Shown here: positions 40,609 to 41,406 of the stretch, piece by piece
Position numbering within the stretch: the first letter of the stretch is position 1
Layout of the letters: every line of letters starts with the position of its first letter
Assembly (NCBI GenBank): GCA_025463605.1
Contig: JAODAV010000026.1
Location: 1 to 41,406, forward strand
Direction: 5' to 3'
Origin: Rhodoglobus sp.
GTDB taxonomy: Bacteria; Actinomycetota; Actinomycetes; Actinomycetales; Microbacteriaceae
DNA: 41,406 nt
Translations under genes and position numbers: made by a program
Notes under the pieces: generated by a model
Seen by the model: the letters and a program-made list of their open reading frames with translations, nothing else
Database searches by the model: none
Told to the model about the DNA's origin: nothing

Positions 40609-41303
40609 TGCGCATCGGCGTCATCACCTTCCCCGGCTCGCTCGACGACCGTGACGCCCAGCGCGCGGTCCGCCTCGCGGGTGCCGAGCCGGTCGCGCTT
40701 TGGCACGGCGAGCACGACCTCAAGGGCGTCGACGCGATCGTGCTTCCGGGCGGCTTCAGCTACGGCGACTACCTGCGGTGCGGCGCCATCGCCGCGCGTT
40801 CACCGATCATGAGCGAAGTCATCGATGCGGCGAACAAGGGGATGCCCGTGCTCGGCATCTGCAACGGCTTCCAGATACTCGTCGAATCGCACCTGCTGCC
40901 CGGCGGGCTCGTGCGCAACGACCACGGCGACTTCATCTGCCGCGACCAGCGCATGCGCGTCGAGAATGTGTCGACCGCCTGGACGATCGGCTTCCAGCCG
41001 AACCAGGAGATCACCGTGCCGCTCAAGAACGGCGAGGGCGGCTTCATCGCGGACCAGAACACGATCGACCGGCTCGAAGGGGAGGGGCGCGTTGTGTTCC
41101 GCTACCTCGAGATCAACCCCAACGGGTCGATGAACGACATCGCCGGCATCTCGAACGAGCGCGGCAACGTCGTCGGGCTCATGCCGCATCCCGAGCACGC
41201 GACCGAGGAGGGCTTCGGCCCCGACACCCGCCTGGCCATGCGCTCGGGCACCGACGGCCTCACCGTCTTCGAGAGCGCGATCGCAGCGCTCGCGCGCGCC
41301 TAG
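40608..41303 (+). CDS. purQ: FGAM synthase glutaminase subunit PurQ
   Basis: This 231-aa class I glutamine amidotransferase supplies ammonia for FGAM synthesis. The nucleophile elbow is [11 protein letters not shown] (catalytic Cys), with [18 protein letters not shown] and the C-terminal His-Glu pair in [25 protein letters not shown] is the typical start. It is coupled to purS through TGATG. purL would be expected next but lies outside the window or after the terminal repeat. Confidence 0.97.
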   Translation: MRIGVITFPGSLDDRDAQRAVRLAGAEPVALWHGEHDLKGVDAIVLPGGFSYGDYLRCGAIAARSPIMSEVIDAANKGMPVLGICNGFQILVESHLLPGGLVRNDHGDFICRDQRMRVENVSTAWTIGFQPNQEITVPLKNGEGGFIADQNTIDRLEGEGRVVFRYLEINPNGSMNDIAGISNERGNVVGLMPHPEHATEEGFGPDTRLAMRSGTDGLTVFESAIAALARA

Positions 41304-41330
41304 CGCTGCCCGCCGGCCCCGTCGCCGCCG

Positions 41331-41406
41331 CGCGTCGCTCACCCACGCCGCCCGCGCCGCTCACCCGCCCGCGCCGCTCACCCCGCCCGCGCCGCTCACC
41401 CCGCCC
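41331..41406. repeat. 18-bp G+C-rich tandem repeat at the window end
   Basis: Two exact 18-bp units CGCGCCGCTCACCCCGCC (41370-41387 and 41388-41405) follow a 17-bp variant (41353-41369) and a diverged 22-bp unit (41331-41352). The array runs off the window. It has no open frame of note and follows purQ. Confidence 0.85.

Overview
This 41.4 kb, G+C-rich window looks like chromosomal DNA of an actinobacterium, most likely a member of Microbacteriaceae. The evidence is GTG/TTG starts, ATGA/GTGA gene overlaps, DUF3073 next to purM, a PadR/DUF4097 pair, an ECF42-type sigma factor with a DGPF protein, an SCP2-like gene near purF, and many genes whose start codon lies about 6 nt after a TANNNT -10 element, as in leaderless mRNAs. 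No rRNA, tRNA or CRISPR array was seen.

Left part (1-14.7 kb). A 28-bp minisatellite precedes a DUF4097-padR operon with a triplicated promoter motif. Then come a secreted neocarzinostatin-like protein, a KimA-like APC permease with two fluoride channels (crcB pair), a DGPF protein with an ECF42 sigma factor, and a carbohydrate locus. That locus is lacI-binding protein-permease-permease, divergent from a glycogen-debranching-type enzyme across a region with three palindromes. A flavin monooxygenase-like protein follows.

Centre (14.8-29.5 kb). Purine genes purM and purF diverge around an intergenic element with perfect 20-bp inverted arms. Directly at the 3' end of purF sits a 3.9 kb, less G+C-rich island. 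It carries an alpha-type DNA methyltransferase, a PLD-family (BfiI-like) endonuclease and a beta-type Mod-like methyltransferase. The island is bounded by a 33-bp direct repeat of the purF 3' end, and the distal copy still encodes LAWVEKNQLS-stop. This is the most striking feature of the window: an apparent Type IIS-like restriction-modification cassette that split purF from its old downstream neighbours while keeping purF intact. Beyond it lie a VOC protein, a small membrane protein, an SCP2-like protein, and a secreted Tyr/Gly/Ser-rich protein with a lipoprotein. The last two diverge from an adaptor/ATPase/FtsX-like ABC export system. purD-purC follow.

Right part (29.5-41.4 kb). An AfsR-like SARP/NB-ARC regulator lies behind a FAD oxidoreductase. 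Next come a two-domain VOC dioxygenase-like protein, an unknown 117-aa protein, a cytoplasmic beta-lactamase-fold hydrolase, an SGNH hydrolase, the kdgK-eda pair (KDG to pyruvate plus glyceraldehyde-3-phosphate), an MFS exporter, a P-loop sugar/nucleoside kinase and purS-purQ. The window ends inside an 18-bp G+C-rich tandem repeat. The window thus holds three separate purine blocks (purMF, purDC, purSQ), two sugar-use loci and one recent defence island.
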